From NCBI RefSeq assembly GCF_000378345.1, contig NZ_KB899545.1, positions 1 to 64,000 of the forward strand: a stretch of DNA of 64,000 bases, read 5' to 3'. Positions 25,374 to 33,866 of the stretch are shown here, piece by piece. This DNA is from Hirschia maritima DSM 19733. GTDB taxonomy: Bacteria; Pseudomonadota; Alphaproteobacteria; Caulobacterales; Hyphomonadaceae. Every line of letters begins with the position of its first letter. Position 1 is the first letter of the stretch. Under the pieces are notes generated by a model. That model was not told where the DNA came from and searched no databases. It was given only the letters and a program-made list of their open reading frames with translations. The position numbers and the translations under genes were made by a program.

Positions 25374-27320
25374 CTATTTTTGGTGGGTAGAGTTCTTTGT
25401 CTTTATTGAAGCCATTTCTTCTTTTAGTTTGGGAATTTTCGTACGTTGAATTTCATGGATTTTATCGATCAATTCCTGATTTTCATATGAAGGCACATTG
25501 ATATCGTAGACTTGTGCGATTTCCAGCATGGATTCGCCATTCCACTTGTTGAAGTGGTCTTTAAGTTCTTCTGCAGTTTCGCGGGAGTGCCCCAGAGCTT
25601 CTAAAGCTGAGCGCCCAATGCGCAATGAGCTGTCATAAGTTTCTCGAATGATGTCTCGGCAACCGAGGCTGTACAACTCATAAACATGATCGCGGTCAAC
25701 TGCACGTGCGATGACATGTAATTTTGGGTAGTTGGATACCGCATATTCTACGAGTTGATTGATCTGGTCTTTATTATCGATATTTACGATAAGTAATTTT
25801 GCTTCCTCAATTCCTGCTGCATGTAAAAGGTCTGGGCGGGTTGCATCGCCAAAATAGGCATGTTTGATCCCAAACGTACGCAATATGTCTAAGTGGCCGG
25901 AATTGTAGTCAATCACGGTTGAATTATAGCCTGCAGCTTGAAGCATGCGATCAACAATTCCACCAACGCGTCCGCGCCCAGCAATAATGATAGGGCTAGA
26001 GGTTTCTATATTATCTTGCTCTTTAGCTTGAGATTGAGCAAATCGAGGGGCAATGAGTTTGTCGTAAACTATAAATAGGGCCGGTGTTAACAGCATTGAC
26101 AATGCAACGACCAACATCAGTTGATCTGCAATGGACGGAGGCAAAATGTTGTTGCTGACAACAAATGATAGCAATACAAAACCAAATTCACCTGCTTGTG
26201 CCAATCCTAATGCAAAGAGCCATTTTTGGCCGCCACGAATTTTAAAGACATAAGCTAGTATCATTATGATAGTGGCTTTTAAGGCAATCAGGCCAAGTGT
26301 TAATCCAAGAATTGGCAAGAAGTTTTCTGAGAGCAGTGTAAAGTTGATACCAGCTCCGACGGTGATGAAAAATATTCCCAGCAACAGGCCTTTAAATGGT
26401 TCGATATCGGACTCCAACTCATGGCGATACTCACTGTTGGCCAACACCACTCCTGCCAGAAAAGTCCCTAAGGCAGGTGAAAGCCCAACCAGCATCATCA
26501 AGACAGCTATACCGATAACGATCATCAAAGCAGTTGCAGTGAACAATTCTCGCAAGCGTGCCCCTGAAACGAAACGAAATAGAGGGCGCGTTAGAAAATT
26601 ACCTCCAATTATAATGGCTGCCACGGCTCCAATCGTAACGAGAGCAGTTTGCCAACCGTTTAACCCTTCGACTAGGCTAAGGCTTGTGTGGTCATCGTGA
26701 TGATCGTCTTTTCCGTGATTGTTTTCAGAAGCATGCGTATCATGGTGTCCAGCTTCACCGTGAATTTCGGCTGATTGGATGCCATGACCAACTGAATCCA
26801 CGAGGTCAGGCATTGCCAACAGTGGCAATAGCGCCAGCATTGGTATAACGGCTATATCTTGAAACAAAAGCACGGAGAAACTGGCTTGCCCGCCATCACT
26901 TTTCATCAAGCCTTTTTCATTTAAAGTTTGAAGTACAATGGCTGTAGAGGAGAGTGCTAAAACCAAACCAATAGCGAGTGAAAATTTCCAATTTAAACCC
27001 AAGCCCATGCTGATTGCTGTTACTGCGATGGTGGTGAGAACTACTTGTCCACCACCCAATCCCGATAACCTGGCACGCATTTGCCAAAGAACTTTAGGTT
27101 CCAACTCTAGCCCAACAAGAAAAAGCATCATTACAACACCAAATTCCGCAAAGTGCTGAATGGAAACAATGTCGACATCTAGCAAAGAGAGAATTGGGCT
27201 GATGACAATTCCAGCAATCAAATAACCAAGGACAGAACCAAGACCGAGGCGGGATGCTATCGGAACGGCAATAACACCCGCACATAGAAAAATGAAAGCG
27301 AGAAGCAGCGTATCTGTCAT
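25374..27320 (-). CDS. CPA2-family cation/proton antiporter with TrkA-N domain (KefB/KefC-like)
   Basis: The 648-residue protein has about twelve membrane helices (1-400), beginning with GSVLGYLIAGIVISPI and containing MMLFLVGLELEP and SSTAIVLQTL of the CPA2 exchanger core. A cytoplasmic RCK/TrkA-N domain follows (IIAGRGRVGGIVDRMLQ about 428-444; FGDATRPDLLHAAG), which binds nucleotide and gates Kef-type potassium efflux. Unusually, a loop at about 179-211 carries nine histidines and many aspartates (GHHDTHASENNHGKDDHHDDH). The substrate ion (K+ or Na+) is not determinable. No kefF/kefG-like partner is adjacent. Confidence 0.9.
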   Translation of the reverse strand: MTDTLLLAFIFLCAGVIAVPIASRLGLGSVLGYLIAGIVISPILSLLDVDIVSIQHFAEFGVVMMLFLVGLELEPKVLWQMRARLSGLGGGQVVLTTIAVTAISMGLGLNWKFSLAIGLVLALSSTAIVLQTLNEKGLMKSDGGQASFSVLLFQDIAVIPMLALLPLLAMPDLVDSVGHGIQSAEIHGEAGHHDTHASENNHGKDDHHDDHTSLSLVEGLNGWQTALVTIGAVAAIIIGGNFLTRPLFRFVSGARLRELFTATALMIVIGIAVLMMLVGLSPALGTFLAGVVLANSEYRHELESDIEPFKGLLLGIFFITVGAGINFTLLSENFLPILGLTLGLIALKATIIMILAYVFKIRGGQKWLFALGLAQAGEFGFVLLSFVVSNNILPPSIADQLMLVVALSMLLTPALFIVYDKLIAPRFAQSQAKEQDNIETSSPIIIAGRGRVGGIVDRMLQAAGYNSTVIDYNSGHLDILRTFGIKHAYFGDATRPDLLHAAGIEEAKLLIVNIDNKDQINQLVEYAVSNYPKLHVIARAVDRDHVYELYSLGCRDIIRETYDSSLRIGRSALEALGHSRETAEELKDHFNKWNGESMLEIAQVYDINVPSYENQELIDKIHEIQRTKIPKLKEEMASIKTKNSTHQK

Positions 27321-27442
27321 CGGAATCTAACTCACAACGTTATCAATCTAGTTGTGTGTAGCTAGTCAGGTCAGACTTGGATAGTTGAAACTTTCAGAAA
27401 CAAACATGTTGGGTTTAATGCTGACAGTTTTGTGTTGATCAG

Positions 27443-28057
27443 CTAAGCGTTTTTTTGTGCAATGATTTCTTCTTCGATTTCTCGGAGAGTATTTTTACCA
27501 AAAAACATTTCTTTACCGACATAGAATGTGGGGGCGCCAAAACATCCTCTTTTAACAGCTTCTGATGTGTTGTTCATCAACGCACCTTTGATTTCGTCAG
27601 ATTGAGCCGCTTCAAGAATTTCGGCGCTGTTTAGGCCTGCCGCGTTTAAGATTTCTTCAATTGCTTCTGCTGTTTTTAGGTTTTTGTCTTGTGTCCATGT
27701 CGCATCCAAAGCTGCATCAAGGTATGGACGAAGTTCACCTCTTTCTTTGGCTGCAATTGCGCAACGTTGCATAAGAACACTGTGCACAGGAAAGGCTGAG
27801 TTCATTTTAAAGTTTGTTATGTTGTGTTTTTTTAGAAAGCGAGCAAACTCAATACGTTCATAGTCAAACCTACCTGTGACATTGCCCATCGTCATCATAG
27901 GCGGTTGGTTGTTCGTAGCTTTAAAAATGCCACCCAGCAAAACCGGTACATAGTTGAAATTGACACCTGTACGGTCTTCAATTTCTGGCACTATCTTGTG
28001 TGCCAGAAATACGTTCGGACTAGTAATATCGAAAATAAAATCAACTTGAACTGTCAT
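27443..28057 (-). CDS. DsbA-fold oxidoreductase (2-hydroxychromene-2-carboxylate isomerase-like)
   Basis: From ATG 28057, preceded by AGGA, the protein has 204 residues; an ATG at 28090 would add eleven without a ribosome binding site. The thioredoxin-like N-terminus has FDITSPNVFLAHK, with Ser-Pro where DsbA has Cys-Pro-x-Cys, plus PVLLGGIFKATNN and a C-terminal GCFGAPTFYVGKEMFFG. These mark the HCCA isomerase/GST-kappa branch, which uses glutathione to isomerise aromatic degradation products. The true substrate is unknown. It is divergent from an HxlR regulator, which may control it. Confidence 0.85.
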   Translation of the reverse strand: MTVQVDFIFDITSPNVFLAHKIVPEIEDRTGVNFNYVPVLLGGIFKATNNQPPMMTMGNVTGRFDYERIEFARFLKKHNITNFKMNSAFPVHSVLMQRCAIAAKERGELRPYLDAALDATWTQDKNLKTAEAIEEILNAAGLNSAEILEAAQSDEIKGALMNNTSEAVKRGCFGAPTFYVGKEMFFGKNTLREIEEEIIAQKNA

Positions 28058-28100
28058 GAGCGTTTCCTGTCCTTGTCCCTCTAATAGCATATTTTAAGAG

Positions 28101-28144
28101 GCAGGCTCGTACATCAGAGATTGGGCTAAGGTGTACGAGCCTGC
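28101..28144. repeat. 13-bp perfect inverted repeat upstream of the DsbA-like gene
   Basis: GCAGGCTCGTACA and TGTACGAGCCTGC are separated by 18 bases, 43 bases before the chosen start of the DsbA-like gene. It would form a strong hairpin in that gene's leader or act as an operator. Neither side has a T-run typical of a terminator. Confidence 0.65.
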
Positions 28145-28338
28145 TTCTATGCGGAAACAAAGAAATGTTCTTTGCTCCGCAATCTTATGCAAATTTGGAG
28201 TGCGAATTCATTATGTCTCCGTGCACAATGTGATTCAGCATCAGTATTTTTTTTGGTTTAATAATGAAACCAATATACTTGTTTGGTTTTTGTTTGCAAC
28301 CATTATATACTAAGAATAGTAGATTGCTGGAGGCATGA

Positions 28339-28836
28339 ATGACGCAAACACATAATCAACCTTGTGCTATAGCTCAAGCACTCAATATCTTTGGAGATAA
28401 TTGGACGTGGTTGATTATTCGCGAAGCTTTTTACGGCGTTTCTCGATTTAGTGAGTTTCAGCGAAATATTGGAATCGCGAAAAACTTACTCAGCAATCGC
28501 CTTTCGACCTTGGTTGAACAGGGGATATTTGAGAAAAAAAATGTGGGTGAAAATGGTACGAGATATTCCTATCACCTTACGCCCAAAGGGGCAGCTTTAA
28601 GAACTCCGTTGTTTGCCATTTTGTTGTGGGGAAATGAGTATATAAGCGGGGACGGAAATGAAGCGGTATTATTGACGGAGAGAAATACCGGAAGGCAATT
28701 GACCACAATGTCACTCGTTTCAGAGAGCGGCGAACCCATTGAGCCTAATGATGTGCGTGCCATCGCAGGTCCCGGCGCGAACCAGGAAATTCTTGATAAA
28801 TTTGAGAATGCTAGAAATTTGAAAAAGCAGAAATAA
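28339..28836 (+). CDS. HxlR-family transcriptional regulator
   Basis: The 165-residue protein has the HxlR winged-helix signature: CAIAQALNIFGDNWTWLIIREAFYGVSRFSEFQRNIGIAKNLLSNRLSTLVEQGIFEKK, then YHLTPKGAAL. The single Cys near the N-terminus (Cys 8) precedes the DNA-binding helix, a position used for redox or aldehyde sensing in some members; that role here is inferred. A 45-residue C-terminal extension follows the domain. It is divergent from the DsbA-like gene, the usual layout for local control. Confidence 0.88.
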   Translation: MTQTHNQPCAIAQALNIFGDNWTWLIIREAFYGVSRFSEFQRNIGIAKNLLSNRLSTLVEQGIFEKKNVGENGTRYSYHLTPKGAALRTPLFAILLWGNEYISGDGNEAVLLTERNTGRQLTTMSLVSESGEPIEPNDVRAIAGPGANQEILDKFENARNLKKQK

Positions 28837-28853
28837 ATTCGTTTTTATACTTC

Positions 28854-29189
28854 TCAACAACCGAACTTCACGTCTTCATGATCATAAATAATAAAGGCAT
28901 CCTGTAGTTCATCCCATTCGGTGAATACTGTGTATCGACATTCATCAGACATATCGACACCAATAATTCGATCACCAATAACTTTGGATGCTACATTTTT
29001 CGGTTTCTGATCCCATTGGAATGCTTTGCCATTATGCGGCATGTTGATGACTTGATCCGGTTCACCGCGTTCCAACATTATATATTGAATGGGTTTGCCA
29101 TAAAACTTCTCTAATTTTTTGTCTGTTGAAGTACATGCATGAAGCGCAGACAGTGCTGTTATTCCACATATCAATATCCGCATCTTCAT
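28854..29189 (-). CDS. Small lipoprotein of unknown function
   Basis: A 111-residue protein with a lipoprotein signal peptide (MKMRILICGITALSALHAC, lipobox Cys 19). The mature domain reads LEKFYGKPIQYIMLERGEPDQVINMPHNGKAFQWDQ, similar in feel to small envelope lipoproteins that begin with a short helix and a GxPxxV turn (SmpA/BamE-like), but I cannot assign it. It follows the TerB-like gene by 11 bases on the same strand. Confidence 0.7.
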   Translation of the reverse strand: MKMRILICGITALSALHACTSTDKKLEKFYGKPIQYIMLERGEPDQVINMPHNGKAFQWDQKPKNVASKVIGDRIIGVDMSDECRYTVFTEWDELQDAFIIYDHEDVKFGC

Positions 29190-29200
29190 GTTTGTATTCC

Positions 29201-29659
29201 TTACTGATTCATTGCAGCTTCTACGCGTTGTCTAGCGTGAGCAGATGCAATTGGCTCCAGTCCCATCATCTCAACTAGTTTTCTTACAAGCGCATCTTCA
29301 TTGGGATCGCGTGTTTCGTCAGATAATATGACGCTCCACAGCCCCTCAAGCACAACAAGCCTGTCTGCTTCGGGAAGACTTGTTTTGATGAGGTGAGTAA
29401 AACGAAAAGTGTCAGCGCACTCTGTTTCAGCTTGTTCGCCTTCTTCGCGCAATGTTGCTGCTTCATCGCTGCGCAATTTGTATATGTGCCCAAGAATGGA
29501 GGAAATGAGGTCACGTTCTACTGAGGTATAATCGTGATCAACATGAGCTGCGTGAACGAGTAAAGCAGCGACCGCGGTTCGCGCGTCGCTTTCATTCAAA
29601 TATTCTGGTTTTTCGGCGGACGCATCGCCTTTAAGGCGTTCAAGAAATGATTTTAGCAT
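29201..29659 (-). CDS. TerB-like protein
   Basis: The 152-residue helical protein matches the TerB/DjlA-type domain: TAVAALLVHAAHVDHDYTSVERDLISSIL near the N-terminus, whose acidic residues may bind metal, and LWSVILSDETRDPNEDALVRKLVEMMGL near the end. The family is named for tellurite resistance and acts at the membrane in stress responses, but isolated TerB domains have no settled function. No other ter genes are near. It heads a two-gene unit with a lipoprotein. Confidence 0.85.
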   Translation of the reverse strand: MLKSFLERLKGDASAEKPEYLNESDARTAVAALLVHAAHVDHDYTSVERDLISSILGHIYKLRSDEAATLREEGEQAETECADTFRFTHLIKTSLPEADRLVVLEGLWSVILSDETRDPNEDALVRKLVEMMGLEPIASAHARQRVEAAMNQ

Positions 29660-29856
29660 GAATGAAAATTACGGTTACTAAACGCAGGTGGCAAGTAAAT
29701 AATTGAGTGGAAACTCGAATTTATTTTATTGAATTCATGGGAAGGTGAAAATTTAAAATACTTTAGAGTTAAAAATAGAAAAATGTAAAAAAAGCGTATT
29801 CTCCATGAAATGCTTTTGCTAGTGTTAATCATGTTGTGGGGCGAGCATAGCAAGGC

Positions 29857-30801
29857 ATGCATATGAAGATAAAAGAATTTGTTGAAAGGGTAGAATCGCA
29901 AAACGGAACAGATTCTGGTCGACGCCTCAGTATGGTGGCGTTGATATTTACCCTGTTGATGGGAACATTTATCGCAGTGTTTGCGGCCAGCCGCCCACAG
30001 TTGCCACCGGCACTAGCGCTATTTGTATTCGTGACAGCCCTTGTCGCGTCAGTATTGATTGCTCAAATACTTTTTGACCTTGAGGGATGGTATGAGCAGA
30101 GAAAACGAGATCTGGACGCCGAAGAGATTTTTCAGTCTCTAAGGGGAGCGCGGGATGAAAATTTGGTCCCATTTATTCTGTATTTGCGTCCATTTGTGTC
30201 TACAGGAAAAATAGCCGCTGAAAAATCAAAACTCCTAAGGGTGGGCGCCAGCTCCATTGGAAATGGACCGTTGATGCTTGCGTCTGATCGAGTGGAGTTT
30301 GAGGAAGAAATTGAAAAAGCGCTTCGTCCATTGGGCAAATTAATTGCGCTGGGAAAGCCGCTAGAGCACATGGGAGCAGGCCGAATTCGAGTGGATGATA
30401 ATGTGTGGCAAGACGCAATCAAACTGTTGATGGATAATGCAGAAATGATTGTCCTCTTGCCTTCTCCCCGACCTGGAACATGTTGGGAGGTTGAACATTT
30501 ACTTACTTCTGGAGCCCTTGAAAAAACAATCGTAGTAGATCCGCCCAATGATCGTGGATCGATTGAGGACGGTTATGACCCAATATCGGAATGGCATGGA
30601 GTGCGGGACACTTTTCATGAACATGGCTACGAGTTACCCGAGGATAATGAAGAGGGGTCTTTGATAATTTTCGGAACTGATAAGAAGCCATCAAAAATAT
30701 CACGCATAGGGTTGAGTGGTGAAAACCAGGTGCGGAAGTTTGCAAAACAATTGAGAAAACTGCTTAGAGATAAAGCTAAGGGAAACAGGGTAGAGGGATA
30801 A
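29857..30801 (+). CDS. Membrane protein with C-terminal TIR-like domain
   Basis: The 314-residue protein has two membrane helices (about 25-43 and 51-72) and a cytoplasmic domain (about 104-230) with the pattern ILYLRPF, then VEFEEEIEKALRPLGKLIALGKP, GAGRIRVDDNVWQDAIKLLMDNAEMIVLLPS and CWEVEHLL. This order (YLRPF strand, Glu-rich helix, G-x-P, W-Q, W-E) is one I associate with uncharacterised two-helix membrane proteins having a TIR/nucleosidase-like fold; that relation is inference. A second ATG six bases downstream has better spacing from AAGG. One base separates its stop from the next gene, so the two are coupled. Confidence 0.72.
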   Translation: MHMKIKEFVERVESQNGTDSGRRLSMVALIFTLLMGTFIAVFAASRPQLPPALALFVFVTALVASVLIAQILFDLEGWYEQRKRDLDAEEIFQSLRGARDENLVPFILYLRPFVSTGKIAAEKSKLLRVGASSIGNGPLMLASDRVEFEEEIEKALRPLGKLIALGKPLEHMGAGRIRVDDNVWQDAIKLLMDNAEMIVLLPSPRPGTCWEVEHLLTSGALEKTIVVDPPNDRGSIEDGYDPISEWHGVRDTFHEHGYELPEDNEEGSLIIFGTDKKPSKISRIGLSGENQVRKFAKQLRKLLRDKAKGNRVEG

Positions 30802-30802
30802 A

Positions 30803-31447
30803 ATGCGTAATATTTCTAGTTCGGTATTGGCACTTGCCGCGATGGTGTTGTCCAGTTTTACGACATATCTGACATTTTTCGATTCCAGATACACATTGAC
30901 TGCAGCAGTGGCCAAAGTGACAGGTCAAGTCAGTCGAGGATACGGTTCAAACAGTGATTCCAAGAGCGTAAATTATAGGTTCTTCACCGACACAGATATG
31001 GTGCTATCTAATCGTGGTACGCGCTCACTTGTTGTTTCCGATATACACGCCGTTAAATCGTCAAACCCAGAGAAATGTGAAGCAGAAAAGGACGCAGAGC
31101 GTATTCGTGTTCAAGAGTACACAGCTGACGGACGAAGTACTGTGTGGATCAAACCTTTTATAGTCGAGCCAGGTTCTATTAGTGCGCGTACATTGTGGGT
31201 TAACCCATCTGCTATTGATCAAGAAGTTAAGCCTGATGAGAGTTTTGAATTATCACCAATATCTGACCTATGGTGTTTGGAATGGAAGATCTTTGATCCG
31301 AACGGCAAAAAACATGAGAACCTGATGCCTGCGTTTGAATTGTTTGTTGAATTTGAAAACAAAGAGGGAGAGGGCTCACCTATCGCAAATATGCGATTAG
31401 AAGATAAATCGGGTCCAAAGGAATTGCTTAAACGAGGTCTGTTCTAG
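30803..31447 (+). CDS. Membrane-anchored protein of unknown function
   Basis: A 214-residue protein with one N-terminal hydrophobic segment (SVLALAAMVLSSFTTYLTFF) serving as anchor or uncleaved signal. The rest is beta-rich with VNYRFFTDTDMVLSNRGTRSLVVSDIHAV, which suggests an Ig-like or adaptin-like sandwich. I do not recognise a family. It is translationally coupled to the TIR-like membrane gene and ends directly against the convergent rRNA pseudouridine synthase gene, with no intervening base. Confidence 0.7.
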   Translation: MRNISSSVLALAAMVLSSFTTYLTFFDSRYTLTAAVAKVTGQVSRGYGSNSDSKSVNYRFFTDTDMVLSNRGTRSLVVSDIHAVKSSNPEKCEAEKDAERIRVQEYTADGRSTVWIKPFIVEPGSISARTLWVNPSAIDQEVKPDESFELSPISDLWCLEWKIFDPNGKKHENLMPAFELFVEFENKEGEGSPIANMRLEDKSGPKELLKRGLF

Positions 31448-32419
31448 TTATTTAGAACCTGGGTATTTGGGGCGCGATTTAGCTTTTCGATTATGCTTGG
31501 AATATCCAGCAGCATTGCGCCCCTGATCTTGCTTGTTTTTACCTGAGCCTTGCTTGCGGAGCTGTTGCTTGCGTTGTTCAAGCGACGGTGCTCTTTTTGT
31601 CGAAGGGGTGGTTTCATTTTGTATTTGTGGATCTGGTTTAGGCTTGGTGTCAGCTTTTGATTTATCAATCAAACCATCGCGTTCTCTGGAGGATAGGGGC
31701 CTCCACTTGCCTTCTGGAAGATTTTCGATGTGTACATGCCCAATACGAATGCGAAACAGATCCACGACATGCAATTGAACTAATTCAGCCATGCGCCGGA
31801 TTTGACGATTTCGGCCCTCGATCAAAATAAAACGTAAAAGTTGACCGCCTTCATGTGTGACTTTGGCGGGCTTAAGTGCGCGTCCATCCATGCGAAGGCC
31901 ATGGCACAGTTTGCTAATCTTATCGGGTGTGATTTTGCCATTCACTGTGACGAGGTATTCTTTTTCACTTTCCGCATCAGGGCCAATGACAGCTTTTGTC
32001 AGCACACCATCTTCAGTCAAAATAAGCAGGCCTCGAGAATCCTTATCGAGGCGACCTACAGGCGCAAGCCTGGAATCTCTGTTGGGGAGGTTTTCACAAC
32101 GTCCTGCAAGGTTTGCTGGAGTTAGCAATCTAACAGCTGGAATTTCTCCGTTATTGGGGTGAGCAGAGACATAATCAATAGGTTTGTTTAAGACGATAGA
32201 TAACGCGCTGGAGAGTTTGTCAGTTGCTGCGTCAGCTAGAGTAAGAGTTTCGCCTTTTTCTATTTTACGCCCCGGCTCGGTGACGGTCGTTCCATCAATT
32301 GATATCAACCCTTGCTCAACCAAACCTTCGGCTTCACGGCGTGAACAGACACCAGACTGGCCTAACCATTTATTGATGCGTTGTGGTTCATCACCTTCAT
32401 ATGTTTTGGTCCAAGCCAT
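31448..32419 (-). CDS. rluF: rRNA pseudouridine synthase, RsuA/RluF family
   Basis: The 323-residue protein has an S4 RNA-binding domain (RINKWLGQSGVCSRREAEGLVEQGLISIDG, about 14-43) and a pseudouridine synthase domain with the catalytic Asp in GRLDKDSRGLLILTEDG, then EKEYLVTV and GRNRQIRRMAELV. GRLDKDS and the short N-terminus are closer to RluF (23S U2604) than to RsuA or RluB; the exact target is inferred. The C-terminal 75 residues are a Lys/Arg/Gln-rich disordered tail. It is probably the third gene after two DUF2147 genes. Confidence 0.85.
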   Translation of the reverse strand: MAWTKTYEGDEPQRINKWLGQSGVCSRREAEGLVEQGLISIDGTTVTEPGRKIEKGETLTLADAATDKLSSALSIVLNKPIDYVSAHPNNGEIPAVRLLTPANLAGRCENLPNRDSRLAPVGRLDKDSRGLLILTEDGVLTKAVIGPDAESEKEYLVTVNGKITPDKISKLCHGLRMDGRALKPAKVTHEGGQLLRFILIEGRNRQIRRMAELVQLHVVDLFRIRIGHVHIENLPEGKWRPLSSRERDGLIDKSKADTKPKPDPQIQNETTPSTKRAPSLEQRKQQLRKQGSGKNKQDQGRNAAGYSKHNRKAKSRPKYPGSK

Positions 32420-32514
32420 AATATTGCGCTTAATAGTCCACTCTGATTACTGAATGGAATGGGTTTTGAACTGGTTTAGCACCTTTAGCAATTGGTTTGT
32501 TGGTTCAAAGCTTT

Positions 32515-32967
32515 CTATTCATTAGACTGAACGCAACTTTCGTCGGTGGGAGATGTTCTTTTCCAAGTATAATTGAGGCCCATGAATTCATATTTGTCAT
32601 AAGCTCTAACAATTAGATTGCCATCTGTGATTTTTAGAATTGCGCCGTACATAGTTTCTGTTTCTAAATCAAAGATTTGACCATCATCCCAGCGCGATTT
32701 TTCTTCGTTTCTGGATAAATTGGAAATCAAAGGAATTCCGCATAAGATATCTGCATTCTGAAGCAATATTTGGTATTCTGCACTTTGTTTGTAGAAGTCA
32801 CGAATAAATCCACAAACATTAGGACTACCGGCCTCGCATTCTGTGATTTCAATAATCAAGGATTCGTCATCAGTAAGCCAAAACCCCATCACACTGTCTT
32901 GTTCCTGAGCAATGCTTTGAAATGAAAATGTGCACAATAATATGCAGATTGAGAAAATCTGTTTCAT
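32515..32967 (-). CDS. DUF2147-family exported protein
   Basis: From ATG 32967, which overlaps the previous stop as ATGA, the protein has 150 residues (an ATG at 32982 would add five). A signal peptide ends QSIAQ. The mature domain follows DUF2147: GFWLTDDESLIIEITECEAGSPNVCGFI, WDDGQIFDLETETMYGAILKI, and a Trp near the end. Such small beta-barrel periplasmic proteins have no proven function. It is a tandem relative of the next upstream gene. Confidence 0.8.
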   Translation of the reverse strand: MKQIFSICILLCTFSFQSIAQEQDSVMGFWLTDDESLIIEITECEAGSPNVCGFIRDFYKQSAEYQILLQNADILCGIPLISNLSRNEEKSRWDDGQIFDLETETMYGAILKITDGNLIVRAYDKYEFMGLNYTWKRTSPTDESCVQSNE

Positions 32968-33602
32968 TTGTTTATTTTCCATTTTTCTCTTTGTGGTGTG
33001 TCACATCTGTCCAATGGAGAGATAACTTTTTTCCAATGAGCCAATTCACCGGTAATTTCTTTTCCTGCAGTTAGACGGAAAAGGTAGTCAGCACTACTCA
33101 ACATGTCCGGAAGATTGCCGAGGGCGGCGTTTATAGCGATGTCGACGCTTTCGTTTATACTAGTCCCTTCATAGATTAGAACTTCGAGGCGACCTGTGTG
33201 TCTTGGCCACGCTTCAATATTAAAGACCTTTCCTTTTTCTCGAATGTAAACAAATCCAGTAAGCGTTTTTGAACGCTGATTGTATTGTAAGTCGTGCAAT
33301 ATTTGACTGCCGCAAACTTTCTGTCCCCATGCCCAAAAGTCTGGATTGGAAAAATCTCGGTCATTTGTCTTTCCCTGAAATTGAATTAGCTGGCCGCATA
33401 TTTTTTGATTGTCTTTTTCGCAAGTTGAAATTTGAATTGTTCCGATTTCATCATGTAAGCGCCAGTAACCTTCAAAAGGGCGTAATTCAGGAGTTAGTTC
33501 TGCTTGCTTTTGTGGTGTTGCACATGAAGTAAGAACTGAAAGGCAGCCAAAGAAAGCAAGTGCTTTTATTGGAGGGGGGAGGGAGGCTAAAAAATCTCTC
33601 AT
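32964..33602 (-). CDS. DUF2147-like lipoprotein
   Basis: A 212-residue protein whose N-terminus has a lipobox (CLSVLTSC, Cys about 27). The mature part has the DUF2147 pattern: FEGYWRLHDEIGTIQISTCEKDNQKICGQLIQF, LQYNQRSKTLTGFVYI, and a longer C-terminal segment than its neighbour. It is presumably anchored in the envelope. The pair looks like an old duplication with one copy soluble and one lipidated. Confidence 0.78.
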   Translation of the reverse strand: MRDFLASLPPPIKALAFFGCLSVLTSCATPQKQAELTPELRPFEGYWRLHDEIGTIQISTCEKDNQKICGQLIQFQGKTNDRDFSNPDFWAWGQKVCGSQILHDLQYNQRSKTLTGFVYIREKGKVFNIEAWPRHTGRLEVLIYEGTSINESVDIAINAALGNLPDMLSSADYLFRLTAGKEITGELAHWKKVISPLDRCDTPQREKWKINK

Positions 33603-33784
33603 ACGTTCAATTTTCTAAACAATTAAAGTTGAGAAGATTGAAGGTTCATAGCGTGGAGTTTTTGTGGAGGTTTTGCTGCGAAAGCGTTGAGTGGAACGAG
33701 AATATGGTTCTGACTTTCCTGTGTGCAGTGAGTGCGCTGTTCGACATCAAAATTTATGAAGAAAACTCGTCTTCATAGAAAGTC

Positions 33785-33806
33785 GATCAAATACATGAGT
33801 TTGATC
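33785..33806. promoter_or_regulatory. Inverted repeat upstream of the beta-barrel gene
   Basis: GATCAAA and TTTGATC with an eight-base spacer, about 60 bases before the start codon. A second short repeat (CGATC/GATCG) follows at about 33832-33847. Either could be an operator; the regulator is unknown. The rest of 33603-33866 holds nothing I can identify. Confidence 0.4.
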
Positions 33807-33866
33807 CATATAAACAATTTATCTCCGACCTCGATCGCTATTGATCGATGAATTGGAGAATTTTCA

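Noticed and set aside
28131-28313. A 60-residue frame between the DsbA-like and HxlR genes
   Set aside because: It starts inside the inverted repeat, has no ribosome binding site and no recognisable protein character.
33560-33778. A plus-strand frame of 72 residues before the beta-barrel gene
   Set aside because: It overlaps the signal-peptide region of the DUF2147-like lipoprotein gene, lacks a ribosome binding site and has unlikely composition.
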